Below, in pieces: positions 18,634-29,836 of a DNA stretch of 50,970 bases. Every line of letters begins with the position of its first letter. Within the stretch, counting starts at the first letter, position 1. The DNA is from Thiotrichaceae bacterium. Its GTDB lineage: Bacteria > Pseudomonadota > Gammaproteobacteria > Thiotrichales > Thiotrichaceae. The translations under genes and the position numbers were made by a program. Below the pieces are notes generated by a model. It saw nothing but the letters and a program-made list of their open reading frames with translations. It did no database searches and had not been told where the DNA came from. The DNA lies in NCBI GenBank assembly GCA_026989145.1, contig JALSJU010000077.1, forward strand, positions 1-50,970, read 5' to 3'.

Positions 18634-18771
18634 GGTTTCTCTATTTGAAATTTAAAGAAGCCACTGTCTTTATGACAAAGTGGCTTCAAGTATGACAGTG
18701 TAGTGTATCAATAGTTTGGATTCGGTGCTTATTTTTATTTGAGGTTATGGTATAGCGTGGTGTTAGCCTTT

Positions 18772-19533
18772 TTAGGATTTAACATGTTCGATATGTAGCA
18801 ACCCTTTGAGGATGATTTTTCCTTTAGGTTCGCGTACGCTAGTATCGCCTTTGTGCTCAATACTTACCGCTAGCATGCCGACATCTTTCATATTTTTCCA
18901 TTCTGCTTTGCTGATTTTTATATCTGTTTTTCCTTTGCTGGATACGGTTCCCATTTTCATTGGCATACCGCCATTTTTAGGATGGCACCAGAGTGTTAGT
19001 TGCATATTATCATCAATTTTCATGGGCTTCATAATGTCGATAGAGAGTTTCATATCAGACTGTACAACTTTAGTGACTGCCATGGTTTCATTATTTTCAG
19101 ATTCCATCACCGCGCTATAAGCTGTGGCAACGGGGCCACCGGTCATTGGGTTTAAAAAAAGTGCGCCAGCGACGACTAAGGCCATAAATGCGATGCCAAA
19201 ACCTTGGTTGAATAAGCTTGTTTTCCACCAAGGTGTTGCTTGTGGTTGATTTAGCTGGTGAGTAGCTTCAGTAGGGTTGGCACTTATATGCGCTTCTATG
19301 TTTTGCCACACTTTATCTGATGGCTTTTCTTCAGGGAGTAGCTCTACTAAGTTGGCAAATTTATGTTCATAAGCATCAACCACGGCTTGTAGATAAAAAT
19401 GGGTATCCATTAATACTTCAAAGCGTTTTCTGGCGCGTCCGTGGAGTGAGCCAACCGCATATTCAATGGCTAGTTGCTCAAAAACCTCAGGGTTTTGGTA
19501 GCGTGTTAGACTGTTCTTTTCTATGTTAGACAT
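18772..19533 (-). CDS. Anti-sigma factor, RskA-like
   Basis: 253 residues. The cytoplasmic N-terminus (AIEYAVGSLHGRARKRFEVLM) matches the zinc-less anti-sigma-K helical domain. One membrane helix follows at about 118-135 (FGIAFMALVVAGALFLNP), then a periplasmic RskA C-terminal domain. It should hold the adjacent ECF sigma at the membrane until an envelope signal releases it. Its start overlaps the sigma gene's end by 13 bases, as expected for coupled partners. Confidence 0.88.
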   Translation of the reverse strand: MSNIEKNSLTRYQNPEVFEQLAIEYAVGSLHGRARKRFEVLMDTHFYLQAVVDAYEHKFANLVELLPEEKPSDKVWQNIEAHISANPTEATHQLNQPQATPWWKTSLFNQGFGIAFMALVVAGALFLNPMTGGPVATAYSAVMESENNETMAVTKVVQSDMKLSIDIMKPMKIDDNMQLTLWCHPKNGGMPMKMGTVSSKGKTDIKISKAEWKNMKDVGMLAVSIEHKGDTSVREPKGKIILKGLLHIEHVKS

Positions 19534-20063
19534 GGGCGTAAGTCCTCCAATCCTCTTCTAATCCAGGCTTTTATCGTGCCTAGTGGTTTGCCTAATTTAT
19601 CGGCAAGTTCTTGATGGGTATGGCCGTAATAATACGACAGTAAAATACATTCACGTTGGGCGGGTTTGAGTTGATCCAAACAAGCCATTAAACCTTTAAC
19701 ATCTTGACTAAGATTTTCCAGTTTATCGGGTTCTAAGTCGGATGATGCAAACTCCAGTCCTTCGTATTCAATTTCAGTCTCAGGTGCTTTGGTTTTTAAA
19801 CTTCTTAGTTTGTCCAATCCTTTATTGCGCACTACGGTCGACATCCAAGTTATTGCACGACCTTTTCCTGGGGTGAAGCTATCTGCCTTGTCCCAGATTT
19901 TTATAAAACCTTCTTGCAACACATCTTCAGCCAGCGTTTCGCTGCGCATTAAACGTAGGCATAAGCTCATTAACTTTGGGGAGCATTCTTCGTAGAGCTT
20001 TTTGAAGGCGAGCTGATCTCCCTGTGCTGTTTTTTGTAATAACTCAGCGTAAATATCTTCCAT
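19521..20063 (-). CDS. ECF RNA polymerase sigma factor, SigK-like
   Basis: 180 residues, with region 2 (AEDVLQEGFIKIWDKA and GRAITWMSTVVRNKGLD) and region 4 (ECILLSYYYGHTHQELADKL, GTIKAWIRRGL). This is the sigma-70 family ECF group that pairs with RskA anti-sigma factors. It directs transcription of a small regulon, commonly its own operon. The genes it controls cannot be read from this window. Confidence 0.92.
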   Translation of the reverse strand: MEDIYAELLQKTAQGDQLAFKKLYEECSPKLMSLCLRLMRSETLAEDVLQEGFIKIWDKADSFTPGKGRAITWMSTVVRNKGLDKLRSLKTKAPETEIEYEGLEFASSDLEPDKLENLSQDVKGLMACLDQLKPAQRECILLSYYYGHTHQELADKLGKPLGTIKAWIRRGLEDLRPCLT

Positions 20064-20166
20064 CGTTTATATCCGATTGTTTTGTTGGAGGCTTTTGTAG
20101 ACTCCTTAATTAATAGTTGTTTATCTAATATACGCTGAATTGCCTTTTTAGATGCATTGCAATAGA

Positions 20167-20194
20167 AAAAGGCTTCCGATTAGGGAAGCCTTTT
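20167..20194 (-). terminator. Terminator of pnp
   Basis: An 11-bp stem AAAAGGCTTCC/GGAAGCCTTTT with a six-base loop, followed leftwards by a T-run on the minus strand. It is 28 bp past the pnp stop codon. Confidence 0.9.
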
Positions 20195-20221
20195 GATAAA
20201 CGGACTATTTTTACGAGCGTT

Positions 20222-22303
20222 TTATACTTCTTTCATGCTTAAGCGCATCCGACCTTGGCGGTCAATTTCAAGTAGCTTAACTTTCACTTCGTCGCCTTCA
20301 CTTAAATGGTCGGTGACTTTTTCAACGCGTTCATCGCTGATTTGTGAAATATGCACTAAACCATCCTTACCCGGTAGGATATTGACGAAGGCGCCGAACT
20401 CCATGATTTTCATGACCTTGCCATCGTAGACTTTGCCTACTTCGGCTTCAGCGGTAATGTCTTCAATCATTTTTTTAGCTGCGTTAGCTGCTTCGCCGTT
20501 AACAGCTGAAATTTTGATGGCACCGGTGTCGTCAATATCAACTTGTGCGCCAGTTTTTTCTGCGATGCCACGAATCGTTTCGCCACCTTTACCGATAACT
20601 TCACGAATTTTGTCGGGGTTGATTTTCATCGTAGTGTAGCGCGGTGCAAAATCCGATACTTCTGTGTTGGCTGTGCTAATGACTTTATTCATTTCATCAA
20701 GGATATGTAGTCGTGCAACTTGTGCTTGCTCCAACGCCTGTTCCATGATTTCTTTTGTGATGCCTTGGATTTTGATGTCCATTTGTAGTGCGTTGATGCC
20801 GTCTTTAGTGCCTGCAACTTTAAAGTCCATATCACCTAAGTGATCTTCATCGCCCAAAATATCGGTCAAAACGGTGAATTTATCACCTTCTTTGACGAGG
20901 CCCATAGCAATTCCGGCAACCGGTGCTTTAATCGGTACACCTGCATCCATTAGTGATAGCGACGTACCACAAACAGAAGCCATTGAACTTGAACCGTTGG
21001 ATTCGGTAATCTCAGAAACCACTCGAACGGTATATGGGAAGTCTTCTTGGGAGGGCATTACCGCAAGTACGCCGCGTTTTGCTAAGCGACCATGACCAAT
21101 TTCGCGTCGCCCAGGTGTACCTGTACGGCCTGTTTCACCCACCGAATAAGGGGGGAAGTTGTAGTGAAGTAAAAACGGGTCTTTGTAAGAGCCTTGTAGT
21201 GCATCTATAATCTGTGCATCGCGTTGTGTGCCAAGCGTAGTGACTACGAGAGCTTGTGTTTCACCACGGGTAAACAGCGCAGAACCATGTGTTCGTGGAA
21301 GTACGCCAACACGAGATTCAATTGCGCGTACTGTGGTATTATCACGTCCATCAATACGTGGCTCGCCAGCTATAATACGACTACGAACGATGTTCTTTTC
21401 TAAGTCTTGAAATGCCTTTGATACATCATTTTCATCGGCAGAATCAGCACTGTCGGTAACCAATGCTTCCATTACCTTTGCTTTAGCAGCGGCTACTTTA
21501 TCTTGGCGGTCCATTTTATCTGCTGTTGAAAAGGCATCTTTAAGATCAGCTTCACACACATCGGCAACTTGTTTAGCTAAAGCTTGGTCTTTTTCTTCTG
21601 CTGACCATTCCCAAGTTTCATTGCCGACTTCTTTGGCAAAGTCATTGATCGCAGAAATGGCAACTTGCATTTGTTCGTGGCCAAACATGACAGCGCCAAG
21701 CATGACTTCTTCAGAAAGCTCTTTGGCTTCTGACTCGACCATGAGCACAGCATCGGTTGTACCTGCAACCATAAGGTCAAGGTCTGAGTCTTCCATTTCT
21801 GAAACGCTCGGGTTAAGGATGTATTTTCCTTCTTTGTAACCAACTTGTGCAGCGCCGATAGGTCCAGAAAATGGAATTCCCGATGCGGCTAGTGCTGCGG
21901 ATGTGCCGAGCATCGCGGGTACGTCAGGCAGAACATCGGGGTTTAATGAAACAACATAAATGATTACTTGTACTTCATTCATGTAGCCTTCTGGGAATAG
22001 TGGGCGAATAGGGCGGTCAATCAAGCGTGATAATAAGGTCTCGCCTTCACTGGGGCGTGCTTCACGACGAAAAAAACCACCGGGTATTTTGCCTGCGGCA
22101 TATGTTTTCTCACGGTAGTCAACGGTCAAGGGGAAAAAGTCTTGCCCTTCTCGGGCTGTTTTTTGCCCTACCACTGATACAAATACCACCGTGCCATCCA
22201 TGTCGACTTTTACAGCGGCGTGTGCTTGGCGAGCGATTTCGCCCATTTCGAGTTCTACGGTATTGTCACCGTATTGGAAAGTTGTAGTTACAACATCAAA
22301 CAT
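20222..22303 (-). CDS. pnp: Polynucleotide phosphorylase
   Basis: 693 residues. A trimeric 3'-5' phosphorolytic exoribonuclease, core of the RNA degradosome. Two RNase PH domains (about 10-230 and 310-540) flank a helical PNPase domain, and KH ([21 protein letters not shown]) and S1 ([19 protein letters not shown]) RNA-binding domains follow. [14 protein letters not shown] and [12 protein letters not shown] are hallmark catalytic segments. It lies downstream of rpsO as in Escherichia coli. Confidence 0.98.
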   Translation of the reverse strand: MFDVVTTTFQYGDNTVELEMGEIARQAHAAVKVDMDGTVVFVSVVGQKTAREGQDFFPLTVDYREKTYAAGKIPGGFFRREARPSEGETLLSRLIDRPIRPLFPEGYMNEVQVIIYVVSLNPDVLPDVPAMLGTSAALAASGIPFSGPIGAAQVGYKEGKYILNPSVSEMEDSDLDLMVAGTTDAVLMVESEAKELSEEVMLGAVMFGHEQMQVAISAINDFAKEVGNETWEWSAEEKDQALAKQVADVCEADLKDAFSTADKMDRQDKVAAAKAKVMEALVTDSADSADENDVSKAFQDLEKNIVRSRIIAGEPRIDGRDNTTVRAIESRVGVLPRTHGSALFTRGETQALVVTTLGTQRDAQIIDALQGSYKDPFLLHYNFPPYSVGETGRTGTPGRREIGHGRLAKRGVLAVMPSQEDFPYTVRVVSEITESNGSSSMASVCGTSLSLMDAGVPIKAPVAGIAMGLVKEGDKFTVLTDILGDEDHLGDMDFKVAGTKDGINALQMDIKIQGITKEIMEQALEQAQVARLHILDEMNKVISTANTEVSDFAPRYTTMKINPDKIREVIGKGGETIRGIAEKTGAQVDIDDTGAIKISAVNGEAANAAKKMIEDITAEAEVGKVYDGKVMKIMEFGAFVNILPGKDGLVHISQISDERVEKVTDHLSEGDEVKVKLLEIDRQGRMRLSMKEV

Positions 22304-22415
22304 AGTAAATTCCTTTTTGATTGCTCAGTTTTTTAGATCACTCGATACAATTAGATCACTCGTTGATTAGAGGAAATAGCTAGAGCATCGAATCAAATTT
22401 TAGTCTCACGAAGGA

Positions 22416-22470
22416 TGTTTATAAAAATAAGCTGGGCTTGCTGGGGGAAAGTAGTTTATTTATATAAACA
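22416..22470 (-). promoter_or_regulatory. Long stem-loop in the pnp leader
   Basis: Arms 22416-22430 and 22456-22470 pair at 14 of 15 positions around a 25-base loop, between the rpsO terminator and the pnp start. In Escherichia coli the pnp leader folds into a hairpin that RNase III cuts, starting PNPase-dependent repression of its own mRNA. This hairpin is in the right place for the same role, which is inferred from position and shape only. Confidence 0.6.
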
Positions 22471-22508
22471 GCCTTAATACGTGATGGGTTTGTATGTACT
22501 CATACAAA

Positions 22509-22530
22509 AACACCGCACAAGTGCGGTGTT
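22509..22530 (-). terminator. Terminator of rpsO
   Basis: Stem AACACCGCAC/GTGCGGTGTT (22509-22518 with 22521-22530), followed by TTTTTG in the minus direction, 12 bp after the rpsO stop codon. Partial readthrough to pnp would be expected from known operons. Confidence 0.88.
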
Positions 22531-22542
22531 AGTTTCAAACGA

Positions 22543-22812
22543 TTATCGACGTAGGCCGAGGCGTTTGATTAAGTCTTGATAGCGCGCTAGCTCGGTGCGC
22601 TTTAGGTAATCAAGCAGCTTACGACGCTGGTTAACCATTCTTAATAGACCACGGCGTGAGTGGTGATCATGAATGTGTGTTTTAAAGTGCTCCGTAAGAT
22701 GCTTGATGTTGGCTGTTAATAGCGCAACTTGCACCTCCGAAGACCCGGTGTCAGTGTCTGACAAGCGATATTCGGCTACGATTTTCGCTTTAGTTTCTGC
22801 GTTCAGAGACAT
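22543..22812 (-). CDS. rpsO: Ribosomal protein S15
   Basis: 89 residues from the ATG at 22812 ([15 protein letters not shown]), the exact family length. A start three codons earlier is unlikely. It binds 16S rRNA early in 30S assembly. Diagnostic segments are [29 protein letters not shown] and [19 protein letters not shown]. It sits between truB and pnp in the conserved order. Confidence 0.98.
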   Translation of the reverse strand: MSLNAETKAKIVAEYRLSDTDTGSSEVQVALLTANIKHLTEHFKTHIHDHHSRRGLLRMVNQRRKLLDYLKRTELARYQDLIKRLGLRR

Positions 22813-22973
22813 ATATTCCAAAGTTCCAGATAAGTGTAATAAAAATGTAATCAGTAAAGAGTGATTACGACTAAGGGCGCGAATTGTAGCATGACATACT
22901 GGGAAAGCTAAGCAGTCTTTTTGCTTAATGTGTAAGTTTTTGACCTAGTTAAATTCTTCAGGTTTATAAGGTC

Positions 22974-23885
22974 TCAATTTGTACGCATTAAACGTCGCGC
23001 CGTTAATTGTTGGTCACTCGATAAGCGACCAATGCCGATAAAGGTATTAAGCTTATCGTAAAGGCGAATGATTTGACTGTCTGGTAATTCTCTGCGACTG
23101 ACTTTTAAGCCATTTTTAATTCGCTTTAGCTCGTCATCCGATAATGTTAATGAAGGGTGTGAGGGTAGTGCAGCATCAATGGGTAATAATAACTTCTCTG
23201 GATTGTTGCCTTCTTTAATTAGGCGTTCTAGCATTTCAATGGTGATGAGGTTTTCACAATTAAATGGCTCGACGTTTGTGCGCCTTAGCATACTCAAATG
23301 AGCGCCACTGCCGAGTGCTTCGCCAATATCTTGTGCTAAGGTGCGAATATATGTGCCTTTACTGCATTTTATATGCAGGGAAAGGGTATCGGTTGTTTGC
23401 TCTAATACGTCAAGTTCGAAAATAGTCACCGCACGCTCTTTTCGTTTGATTTCTATGCCTTGTCGAGCAAGTTTGTATAGCGGTTGACCATTGTGTTTAA
23501 GCGCAGAATACATGGGGGGGACTTGGGTGATATCTCCGCGGAACTTGTCCAGTACAGATTCTAAATCTTTGCGAGTAAAAGGTTTGATTTCACGGCTTTG
23601 TAAAACTTCCCCTTCTTTGTCGCCTGTGGTTGTGGTTTCGCCGAGTTGCGCGGTGCAGGTGTAGCTTTTATTCGAGTCAAGTAAAAATGGAGTGACTTTG
23701 CTAGCTTCGCCAAAGCAGAGCGGTAAAACGCCGGTGGCGAGTGGGTCTAAACTGCCGGTATGACCTGCTTTTTTTGCTTGAAATAAGTAACGTGCTTTTT
23801 GTAATGCGCTGTTCGAGCTGAGGCCGAAAGGCTTATCCAGCAGTAAGATGCCGTTAACATCGTTGCCTTTTCGTCTTCTTGCCAT
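22974..23885 (-). CDS. truB: tRNA pseudouridine-55 synthase
   Basis: 303 residues. It converts U55 of the T-loop of tRNAs to pseudouridine. Visible motifs are GILLLDKPFGLSSN, AGHTGSLDPLATGVLPLCFGEA with the catalytic Asp in GSLDPLA, and CSKGTYIRTLAQDIG. It starts eight bp past rbfA and is followed by rpsO after about 160 bp that hold no gene. Confidence 0.97.
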   Translation of the reverse strand: MARRRKGNDVNGILLLDKPFGLSSNSALQKARYLFQAKKAGHTGSLDPLATGVLPLCFGEASKVTPFLLDSNKSYTCTAQLGETTTTGDKEGEVLQSREIKPFTRKDLESVLDKFRGDITQVPPMYSALKHNGQPLYKLARQGIEIKRKERAVTIFELDVLEQTTDTLSLHIKCSKGTYIRTLAQDIGEALGSGAHLSMLRRTNVEPFNCENLITIEMLERLIKEGNNPEKLLLPIDAALPSHPSLTLSDDELKRIKNGLKVSRRELPDSQIIRLYDKLNTFIGIGRLSSDQQLTARRLMRTN

Positions 23886-23893
23886 TGGATCTA

Positions 23894-24250
23894 TTATTTT
23901 TGGTCAGACTTTACCGCTTGATCAATCACATGGGATAAATCATTGGCGCGCTGTTCGGTATCATCATAAATAAACGTAAGAGAAGGGGTGTTGCGCAGTT
24001 TGATTGCGCGACCGAGCTCACGACGTAAAAATCCTGCGGCGCTGTTTAAGCCTTTTTCACATGCTTCGTGTTCATCTTGATTCAGCGCATCAAAAAACAC
24101 TTTTGCTTGAGATAAGTCTTTGGTGACGGTGACATCAAGAATACTCACCATGCTTACACGCGGGTCTTTAATTTCATTGCGTATGAGCATGGCAAGCTCA
24201 CGTTTGATTTGTTCACCAATGCGGTCGGTGCGGGAGTAATCGTAAGGCAT
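23894..24250 (-). CDS. rbfA: Ribosome-binding factor A
   Basis: 118 residues, single KH-like domain. It assists late 16S rRNA maturation, especially in the cold. RIGEQIKRELAMLI, KDPRVSMVSILDVTVTKDLS and a terminal LRNTPSLTFIYDD are family hallmarks. It lies 53 bp after infB. Confidence 0.96.
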   Translation of the reverse strand: MPYDYSRTDRIGEQIKRELAMLIRNEIKDPRVSMVSILDVTVTKDLSQAKVFFDALNQDEHEACEKGLNSAAGFLRRELGRAIKLRNTPSLTFIYDDTEQRANDLSHVIDQAVKSDQK

Positions 24251-24303
24251 TGTTACAACCGTATGATTGTTAAAAGTAAGTCAGCGGTTAAATAGTTCAT
24301 AAC

Positions 24304-27009
24304 TTACTTGCTTAAAGAGCGCTGTATTTCAGTGCGCGTAAAGACTTCAATTTGATCGCCTGGCTGTACATCGTCGTAGTTTTTAACGCCGATGCCACAT
24401 TCAGTTCCCATAACCACTTCTTTAACATCATCTTGATGGCGACGTAGAGATTCTAATACACCTTCATAGACAACCACTTCTTTGCGTAATACACGAATAG
24501 GTTCGTCTTTTTTGATCTTACCTTCAATCACTAAGCAACCTGCAATGTTTCCAAAGCCGGAGCCGGTAAACACATCTTTAACTTCGGCGATACCGATAAG
24601 CTCTTCACGAAGTTCAGGTTTAAGCATACCACTCATGGCATCGCGTACATCGTCGATTAGCTCGTATATGATGCTGTAGTAGCGAATTTCAGTATCAGAT
24701 TCTTGCGCTAAGCGTCTTGCAGAAGCATCGGCGCGTACATTAAAGCCAATGATTACCGCCTCAGCACCTTGCGCCATGCTGATGTCTGTTTCACTTAAGC
24801 CACCCACACCCGATGAGATTATTTCTACGGCAACTTCCGATGTGGATAATGCGGTTAAAGAGGCTTTGATTGCTTCGAGCGATCCTTGTACGTCAGCTTT
24901 TAGTAATATAGATAGTGTTGATTTATCGGCATTTTGCATTTTCTCAAACATTGCATCAAGCTTAGCTGCTTGTTGTGCGGCAAAGCGGTTCTCACGTGCT
25001 TTTTCATGACGTTGTTCTGCTAGTTCACGGGCGCGGCGCTCGTTTTTCATGACGATAACATCATCGCCTGCAAATGGTGTGCCAGAGAGGCCAATAATTT
25101 CAACCGGGGTTGAAGGACCTGCTTCAGTAATCATTTTCCCTAAGTCATCCATAATCGCACGAACACGACCAAATTCAGCGCCAGCAAGTACAATATCGCC
25201 TTTTTTTAGAGTACCGTTTTGTACTAACACGGTTGCTACAGCACCACGACCTTTTTCTACCCGTGATTCAATAACAGAACCAACGGCAGGGCCTTTAGTG
25301 CGTGCTTTAAGTTCTAATACTTCAGAAACAAGAAGTATAGAGTCGAGAAGATCGTTAATGCCTGTACCTTCTTTGGCAGAGACGTTAACGAACACGTCAT
25401 TTCCACCCCAGTCTTCAGGGATAACTTCAAACTTTGAAAGCTCACTTTTGACGCGTTCTGGATCTGCAGACTCTTTATCGATTTTATTAATCGCTACTAT
25501 TAACGGTACTTCTGCTTTACGTGCATGCCTTATTGCTTCTTCTGTTTGTGGCATAACACCGTCATCAGCTGCTACCACTAATATAATTACATCCGTGGTT
25601 TTTGCGCCACGTTCACGCATTTGTGAGAATGCTGCATGGCCCGGAGTATCTAAAAATGAAATGACGCCATTTTCTGTAGAGACTTGATAAGCACCGATGT
25701 GCTGGGTGATTCCACCCGCTTCGCCTGAGGTTACACGACTCTCACGAATGTAATCGAGTAAGGAGGTTTTGCCGTGGTCAACATGGCCCATAATAGTTAC
25801 AACGGGTGGGCGAGTAGTTTCTTCGAACTCGCTCATGTCATCCAGTAAGGATTCTACTGACGTCACCTCTTCTTCGGTCTTGCCAGCGGTGGCTTTATGG
25901 CCCATTTCTTCAACGATTAAAATCGCTGTGTCTTGATCAATAACTTGATTGATAGTTGCCATCACACCCATGCCCATCATGGCTTTAATAACATCGGCAC
26001 CTTTTACTTTTAGTTTGAGTGCTAACTCAGACACAATAATGGTTTCTGGAACTTCAATCTCTTGAACAATGTCTTCTGTCGGCATCTCAAAGGCATGCTC
26101 TGTCGATTGCTCAATTTTGACGTTTCTGGTGCGTTTCCCCTTCTTTTTACGGCGGCCTTGACCATTTTTTATATGAAGTTGACCACCAGGTCCGCCACGC
26201 CCTTGGAAGGGTTTTTTCTTGCCTTTATTAGCATTCGCATTGGGTGAGGCAGGTGCGGCCCCATCCGATTTGATGCCAGTTGTTTTTGAGGGTGCAGGAT
26301 CAGGGCGTTTGCGAGAGGGACGCTTCTTAAACATTGCAGAGGCTTCTGCACGCGCTTTTTGGGCGAGGTATTCGCGCCTTTCTTTAGGGTCAGTTGGAAG
26401 TACTTCTTTAGCTTGTTCTGTAGCTTCTTCGGTATTAGGTTCGTCCGTTTTAGTAGCGTCACTCTCAGCGGCGGCCTTAGCGGCTTCTTTTTCTGCAATA
26501 GTCGCTGCTTTCTCTGCTTCTCTTTTTGCTCTAGCGGTTGCTTTATCTTCGCTGAGCTTTTCGCGATCTGCTTTGGATTTGTCGACTGCAGCCTCACGCG
26601 CTTTACGCTCATTTGATAGTTGTTCAGATAACTCGTTTGCACGATTACTTGATGCCGCAAGCTCTTCAATATTGTTGGTGTCAACAGGCGTTGTATTAGC
26701 GGTAGGGCGGGAGAAGCTCTTTTTACGCCGTACTTCTACGTTAACCTTTGATTTGCTGGCAGTACCAGAAACACTACTAGTAGTACGCTTTTTTAGCGAA
26801 ATTTTACTAGCAGGTTTTGCTGCGGTAGTATTTGCTGAAGCAGAGCTTGCTCCAGCACGAATAATTTCTAGCAGTTTGAGTTTTTCTTTGTCGCTAATGG
26901 TTGAGTTGGCATCGGTGGCTTCTATGCCTGCCGCTTGTAGCTTTTCGACCAGCGCATCGACAGGAGAGCCCATCATTTCGGCTAATTGGCTTACGGTTAT
27001 TTCTGACAT
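24304..27009 (-). CDS. infB: Translation initiation factor IF-2
   Basis: 901 residues. A GTPase that brings initiator fMet-tRNA to the 30S subunit. In order: an IF2_N domain (1-55), a long charged Ala/Lys/Glu-rich linker, a second IF2_N-type domain (about 320-370), the G domain with [22 protein letters not shown] and NKIDK, then domains II, III and C2. It fits the operon, whose first gene encodes the initiator tRNA. The Lys/Arg-rich linker creates long open frames on the other strand that are not genes. Confidence 0.98.
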   Translation of the reverse strand: MSEITVSQLAEMMGSPVDALVEKLQAAGIEATDANSTISDKEKLKLLEIIRAGASSASANTTAAKPASKISLKKRTTSSVSGTASKSKVNVEVRRKKSFSRPTANTTPVDTNNIEELAASSNRANELSEQLSNERKAREAAVDKSKADREKLSEDKATARAKREAEKAATIAEKEAAKAAAESDATKTDEPNTEEATEQAKEVLPTDPKERREYLAQKARAEASAMFKKRPSRKRPDPAPSKTTGIKSDGAAPASPNANANKGKKKPFQGRGGPGGQLHIKNGQGRRKKKGKRTRNVKIEQSTEHAFEMPTEDIVQEIEVPETIIVSELALKLKVKGADVIKAMMGMGVMATINQVIDQDTAILIVEEMGHKATAGKTEEEVTSVESLLDDMSEFEETTRPPVVTIMGHVDHGKTSLLDYIRESRVTSGEAGGITQHIGAYQVSTENGVISFLDTPGHAAFSQMRERGAKTTDVIILVVAADDGVMPQTEEAIRHARKAEVPLIVAINKIDKESADPERVKSELSKFEVIPEDWGGNDVFVNVSAKEGTGINDLLDSILLVSEVLELKARTKGPAVGSVIESRVEKGRGAVATVLVQNGTLKKGDIVLAGAEFGRVRAIMDDLGKMITEAGPSTPVEIIGLSGTPFAGDDVIVMKNERRARELAEQRHEKARENRFAAQQAAKLDAMFEKMQNADKSTLSILLKADVQGSLEAIKASLTALSTSEVAVEIISSGVGGLSETDISMAQGAEAVIIGFNVRADASARRLAQESDTEIRYYSIIYELIDDVRDAMSGMLKPELREELIGIAEVKDVFTGSGFGNIAGCLVIEGKIKKDEPIRVLRKEVVVYEGVLESLRRHQDDVKEVVMGTECGIGVKNYDDVQPGDQIEVFTRTEIQRSLSK

Positions 27010-27038
27010 TTGTATTTCTCCTGTTGCTACAGCTAGGT

Positions 27039-28583
27039 TTATGCTTTCGAGGTGCTTGCTTCAGCACTCTTGTTAGCAGCTTCTTTTTCTTGCTGTTTGG
27101 CTTCAGCAAACCATGGTTCACGTGCTGTCATGATTAGTTTTGCTGCTTGTTCTTCATCATCAATACCGTCGATATCAATAAGTTCATCGGTTGATTGTTC
27201 TGCAAGGTCTTCCATGCTGCATATGCCTTTGCTGGCAAGAAGCTGGGCAAGGGCATTGTTCATGCCCTTCATTTCGAGCAAGTCATCAGCAGGTTTCCCG
27301 CCTTCCCCCGTTAGGGCAAGTGCGAGTAGTGCATTTTGCGCGCGACTTTTTAGCTCTTCGACTAACTCTTCTTCAAATTCTTCAATTTTGAGGAATTCTT
27401 CACTCGGTACATAAGCAACTTCATCAAGACTTGCAAAGCCTTCTTCTACGAGAATACTGGCAACTTCAGTGTCAACATCAAGCTTTTCGGCAAATAATGT
27501 GACTAACATGTTTTGTTCGCTTTGGCCCTTTTTCTCGGCTTCGTCTTCACTCATAACATTAAGCGTCCAACCGGTTAGTTGGCTTGCGAGGCGCACATTT
27601 TGACCACCTTTACCGATAGCTTGTGCGAGCATCTCTTCATCAACACCGATGTCCATGCTGCGTTTGTCTTCATCAATTACGATAGAAAGTACTTCAGCGG
27701 GTTGCATGGCATTAATAACAAATGTAGCAATATCTTCTTCCCATGGAATGATGTCGACACGTTCATTGTTTAATTCATTGGTTACTGTTTGAATACGCGA
27801 ACCACGCATACCTACACAGGCCCCAACAGGGTCGATATTTGGAATATTGGCACGTACTGCAATCTTTGAACGTGACCCTGGGTCGCGTGCTGCTCCCATA
27901 ATATCGATGAGCTCTTGACCGATTTCTGGCACTTCAAGTTTTACGAGCTCGACAAGGAAGTTATCGTCAATACGTGAGACGATCATTTGGGGGCCTTTGT
28001 TGCCGTCGTCTTTAATTTCTTGCAAAATACCGCGCATACGTTCACCGGTACGAGCGATTTCACGAGGAATCATCATGTCACGTGGGATGAGTGCGTCACT
28101 GTTTTCGCCCAGATCAATAGTGATGCCACGACGATCTACGCGTTTAACTGTGCCGAGTACTAATTGTCCAACTTGATCAGCAAAGGCATCGGCTATTTTT
28201 CTGCGTTCTGCATTGCGTACTTTTTGCATGATGACTTGTTTAGCAATCTGTGCAGTGATCCGGCCAAAGGTGATGGATTCGATTTCTTCTTCGAAGGTGT
28301 CGCCAACTTCCAGACCAAGTTTTCGTTCATCGGCGTAGCTTTTTAGAATTTGTCTTTCGGGTGATTCAAACTCTGGATCTTCATCATCTAATATTGTCCA
28401 GCGACGAAAGGTGTCGTAGTCACCTGTTTCACGATCAATGTCGACGCGAATATCCCATTCCATATTATATTTTTTACGTGATGCGGTGGCGATGGCAATT
28501 TCTACCGCTTCAAATATTTCTTCAGGCTCGAGGTTTTTCTCGTTCGATACTGCATCTACAACGTATAAGATTTCTTTGCTCAT
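27039..28583 (-). CDS. nusA: Transcription termination/antitermination factor NusA
   Basis: 514 residues. It binds RNA polymerase and nascent RNA to control pausing, termination and antitermination. It has an N-terminal polymerase-binding domain (1-125), S1 (about 135-200), two KH domains ([15 protein letters not shown] and [15 protein letters not shown]), and two C-terminal acidic helix-hairpin repeats ([32 protein letters not shown]). The two acidic repeats are typical of gammaproteobacterial NusA. It is nine bp from rimP and 29 bp from infB. Confidence 0.98.
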   Translation of the reverse strand: MSKEILYVVDAVSNEKNLEPEEIFEAVEIAIATASRKKYNMEWDIRVDIDRETGDYDTFRRWTILDDEDPEFESPERQILKSYADERKLGLEVGDTFEEEIESITFGRITAQIAKQVIMQKVRNAERRKIADAFADQVGQLVLGTVKRVDRRGITIDLGENSDALIPRDMMIPREIARTGERMRGILQEIKDDGNKGPQMIVSRIDDNFLVELVKLEVPEIGQELIDIMGAARDPGSRSKIAVRANIPNIDPVGACVGMRGSRIQTVTNELNNERVDIIPWEEDIATFVINAMQPAEVLSIVIDEDKRSMDIGVDEEMLAQAIGKGGQNVRLASQLTGWTLNVMSEDEAEKKGQSEQNMLVTLFAEKLDVDTEVASILVEEGFASLDEVAYVPSEEFLKIEEFEEELVEELKSRAQNALLALALTGEGGKPADDLLEMKGMNNALAQLLASKGICSMEDLAEQSTDELIDIDGIDDEEQAAKLIMTAREPWFAEAKQQEKEAANKSAEASTSKA

Positions 28584-28592
28584 GTTATACCT

Positions 28593-29036
28593 TTAGTCCA
28601 GAACCAATCTGGCTCTATCAATGGATTCATATGGAATTTCAAATTCCTGATTGTCTACTTTTATTGTTACTACAGACTCGCTGGCACTCACTAACGAGCC
28701 TTTAAAATTTCTTCTATCATCAAGACGAATTCGGGTACGTATTTTAAGTGTTTGACCAAGATAACCTTGGTATTGCTCAGACTTAAATAATACGCGATCC
28801 ATGCCAGGTGATGATACTTCTAAAATATAGGCGACAGGAATGATATTTTCAACATCTAATACAGCACCGATTTGGCGGCTTACGGATGCGCAATCATCGA
28901 CATTTATACCTTGTTCTTTTTCAATAAAAATACGCAAAAGGGCACTTTCACTATGCGGTCGATATTCGTACCCCCAAAGTTCAAAGCCTAGACCTTCAAC
29001 GGTATTTTTTACGATGTCGTCTAATCTGTTTTGCAC
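28593..29036 (-). CDS. rimP: Ribosome maturation factor RimP
   Basis: 147 residues from the GTG at 29036 (read MQNRLDDIVKNTVEGLGFEL). It has an AGG six bases upstream and gives the usual family N-terminus. A TTG at 29054 would add six residues and has a poorer site. It helps 30S maturation. GINVDDCASVSRQI and LEVSSPGMDRVLF are signature stretches. It is the first protein gene after the initiator tRNA and its terminator, as in metY-rimP-nusA. Confidence 0.95.
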   Translation of the reverse strand: MQNRLDDIVKNTVEGLGFELWGYEYRPHSESALLRIFIEKEQGINVDDCASVSRQIGAVLDVENIIPVAYILEVSSPGMDRVLFKSEQYQGYLGQTLKIRTRIRLDDRRNFKGSLVSASESVVTIKVDNQEFEIPYESIDRARLVLD

Positions 29037-29090
29037 TGCACGCCTATTCGTCAATAATTGCTTACTAAATAAGCAATTTACTTTTGCTAG

Positions 29091-29130
29091 ATAATAAAAA
29101 AGCCCCGTTAAAACGGGGCTTTTTTATTAT
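29091..29130. terminator. Strong bidirectional terminator between tRNA-fMet and rimP
   Basis: A perfect 19-bp inverted repeat (29091-29109 with 29112-29130), GC-rich in the centre (GCCCCG) and A/T-rich outside. It lies 35 bp after the tRNA 3' end. In related operons such terminators leave partial readthrough into rimP-nusA-infB, or rimP has its own promoter. The AT-rich 29055-29090 stretch could hold a start site, but no clear promoter is seen. Confidence 0.92.
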
Positions 29131-29164
29131 GAAAGTATTGATTCCCTAATACATTCTTGAAACT

Positions 29165-29241
<77 letters not shown>

Positions 29242-29296
29242 TCAGAGGAGGCACATTATAGGGGGGTAATTACTTAAGAGCAAGCTTATTTGTTTA

Positions 29297-29827
29297 TTAT
29301 TTTGATAGATGCTTCTCGAGCATTTTCTTTAGCTTTTCCTCGCTTAAAAAACCTGAAAATACAGATAATATTTTTTGTTCGGGGCTAATAAGAACCGTGT
29401 AAGGCAAACCGCCATTTGGATTTCCGTATGCGCTTGCCACATCATGTACCGTTTCAATGCCGTGGCCAATGGGGTAATTAATGCCAATCTCTTTTGCGTA
29501 ACGTAAAGCATCTGCCTTATTTTCAAGGGCGAGGCCAATGATAGTGAAGTTTTTATCGTTGTATTCTTTTTGGGTGTTTATAAACCCCGGGATTTCTGCG
29601 CGGCAAGGTGGACACCATGATGCCCAGAAGTTAAGTAATACCAACTTACCTTTATAGTCAGATAATTTAATTTTTGTTTCATCTAGTACCGACGGTAAAG
29701 AGAATTCGGAGGCGTTTTTATTAATTGTACTCGTTGGTGAGGTTGCTTGCTTTTTGTCGCAGGAACTTAAAGTAAGTAACGAAAGGCTGATAATAATTAG
29801 TGATACGATTTTCATGTTTGATTTCAT
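29297..29827 (-). CDS. TlpA/ResA-like thioredoxin lipoprotein
   Basis: 176 residues. The signal peptide has lipobox LLTLSSC (Cys about 24). A thioredoxin fold of the TlpA/ResA type follows, with LLNFWASWCPPCRAEIP (WCPPC motif) and a cis-Pro segment GGLPYTVLIS. It would be anchored outside the inner membrane and probably reduces disulfides in apocytochromes or other periplasmic proteins, taking electrons from DsbD encoded two genes upstream. It lies nine bp after the related gene. The start codon lacks a clear Shine-Dalgarno, so translation may depend on the upstream gene. Confidence 0.88.
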   Translation of the reverse strand: MKSNMKIVSLIIISLSLLTLSSCDKKQATSPTSTINKNASEFSLPSVLDETKIKLSDYKGKLVLLNFWASWCPPCRAEIPGFINTQKEYNDKNFTIIGLALENKADALRYAKEIGINYPIGHGIETVHDVASAYGNPNGGLPYTVLISPEQKILSVFSGFLSEEKLKKMLEKHLSK

Positions 29828-29836
29828 AATTGGAGA

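Noticed and set aside
26219-27076. A 285-residue plus-strand open frame opposite infB, and others at 25049-25687 and 24749-25009
   Set aside because: The minus-strand frame is clearly IF-2. The Ala/Lys/Glu-rich linker leaves the opposite strand open by composition, and the product has no domain pattern.
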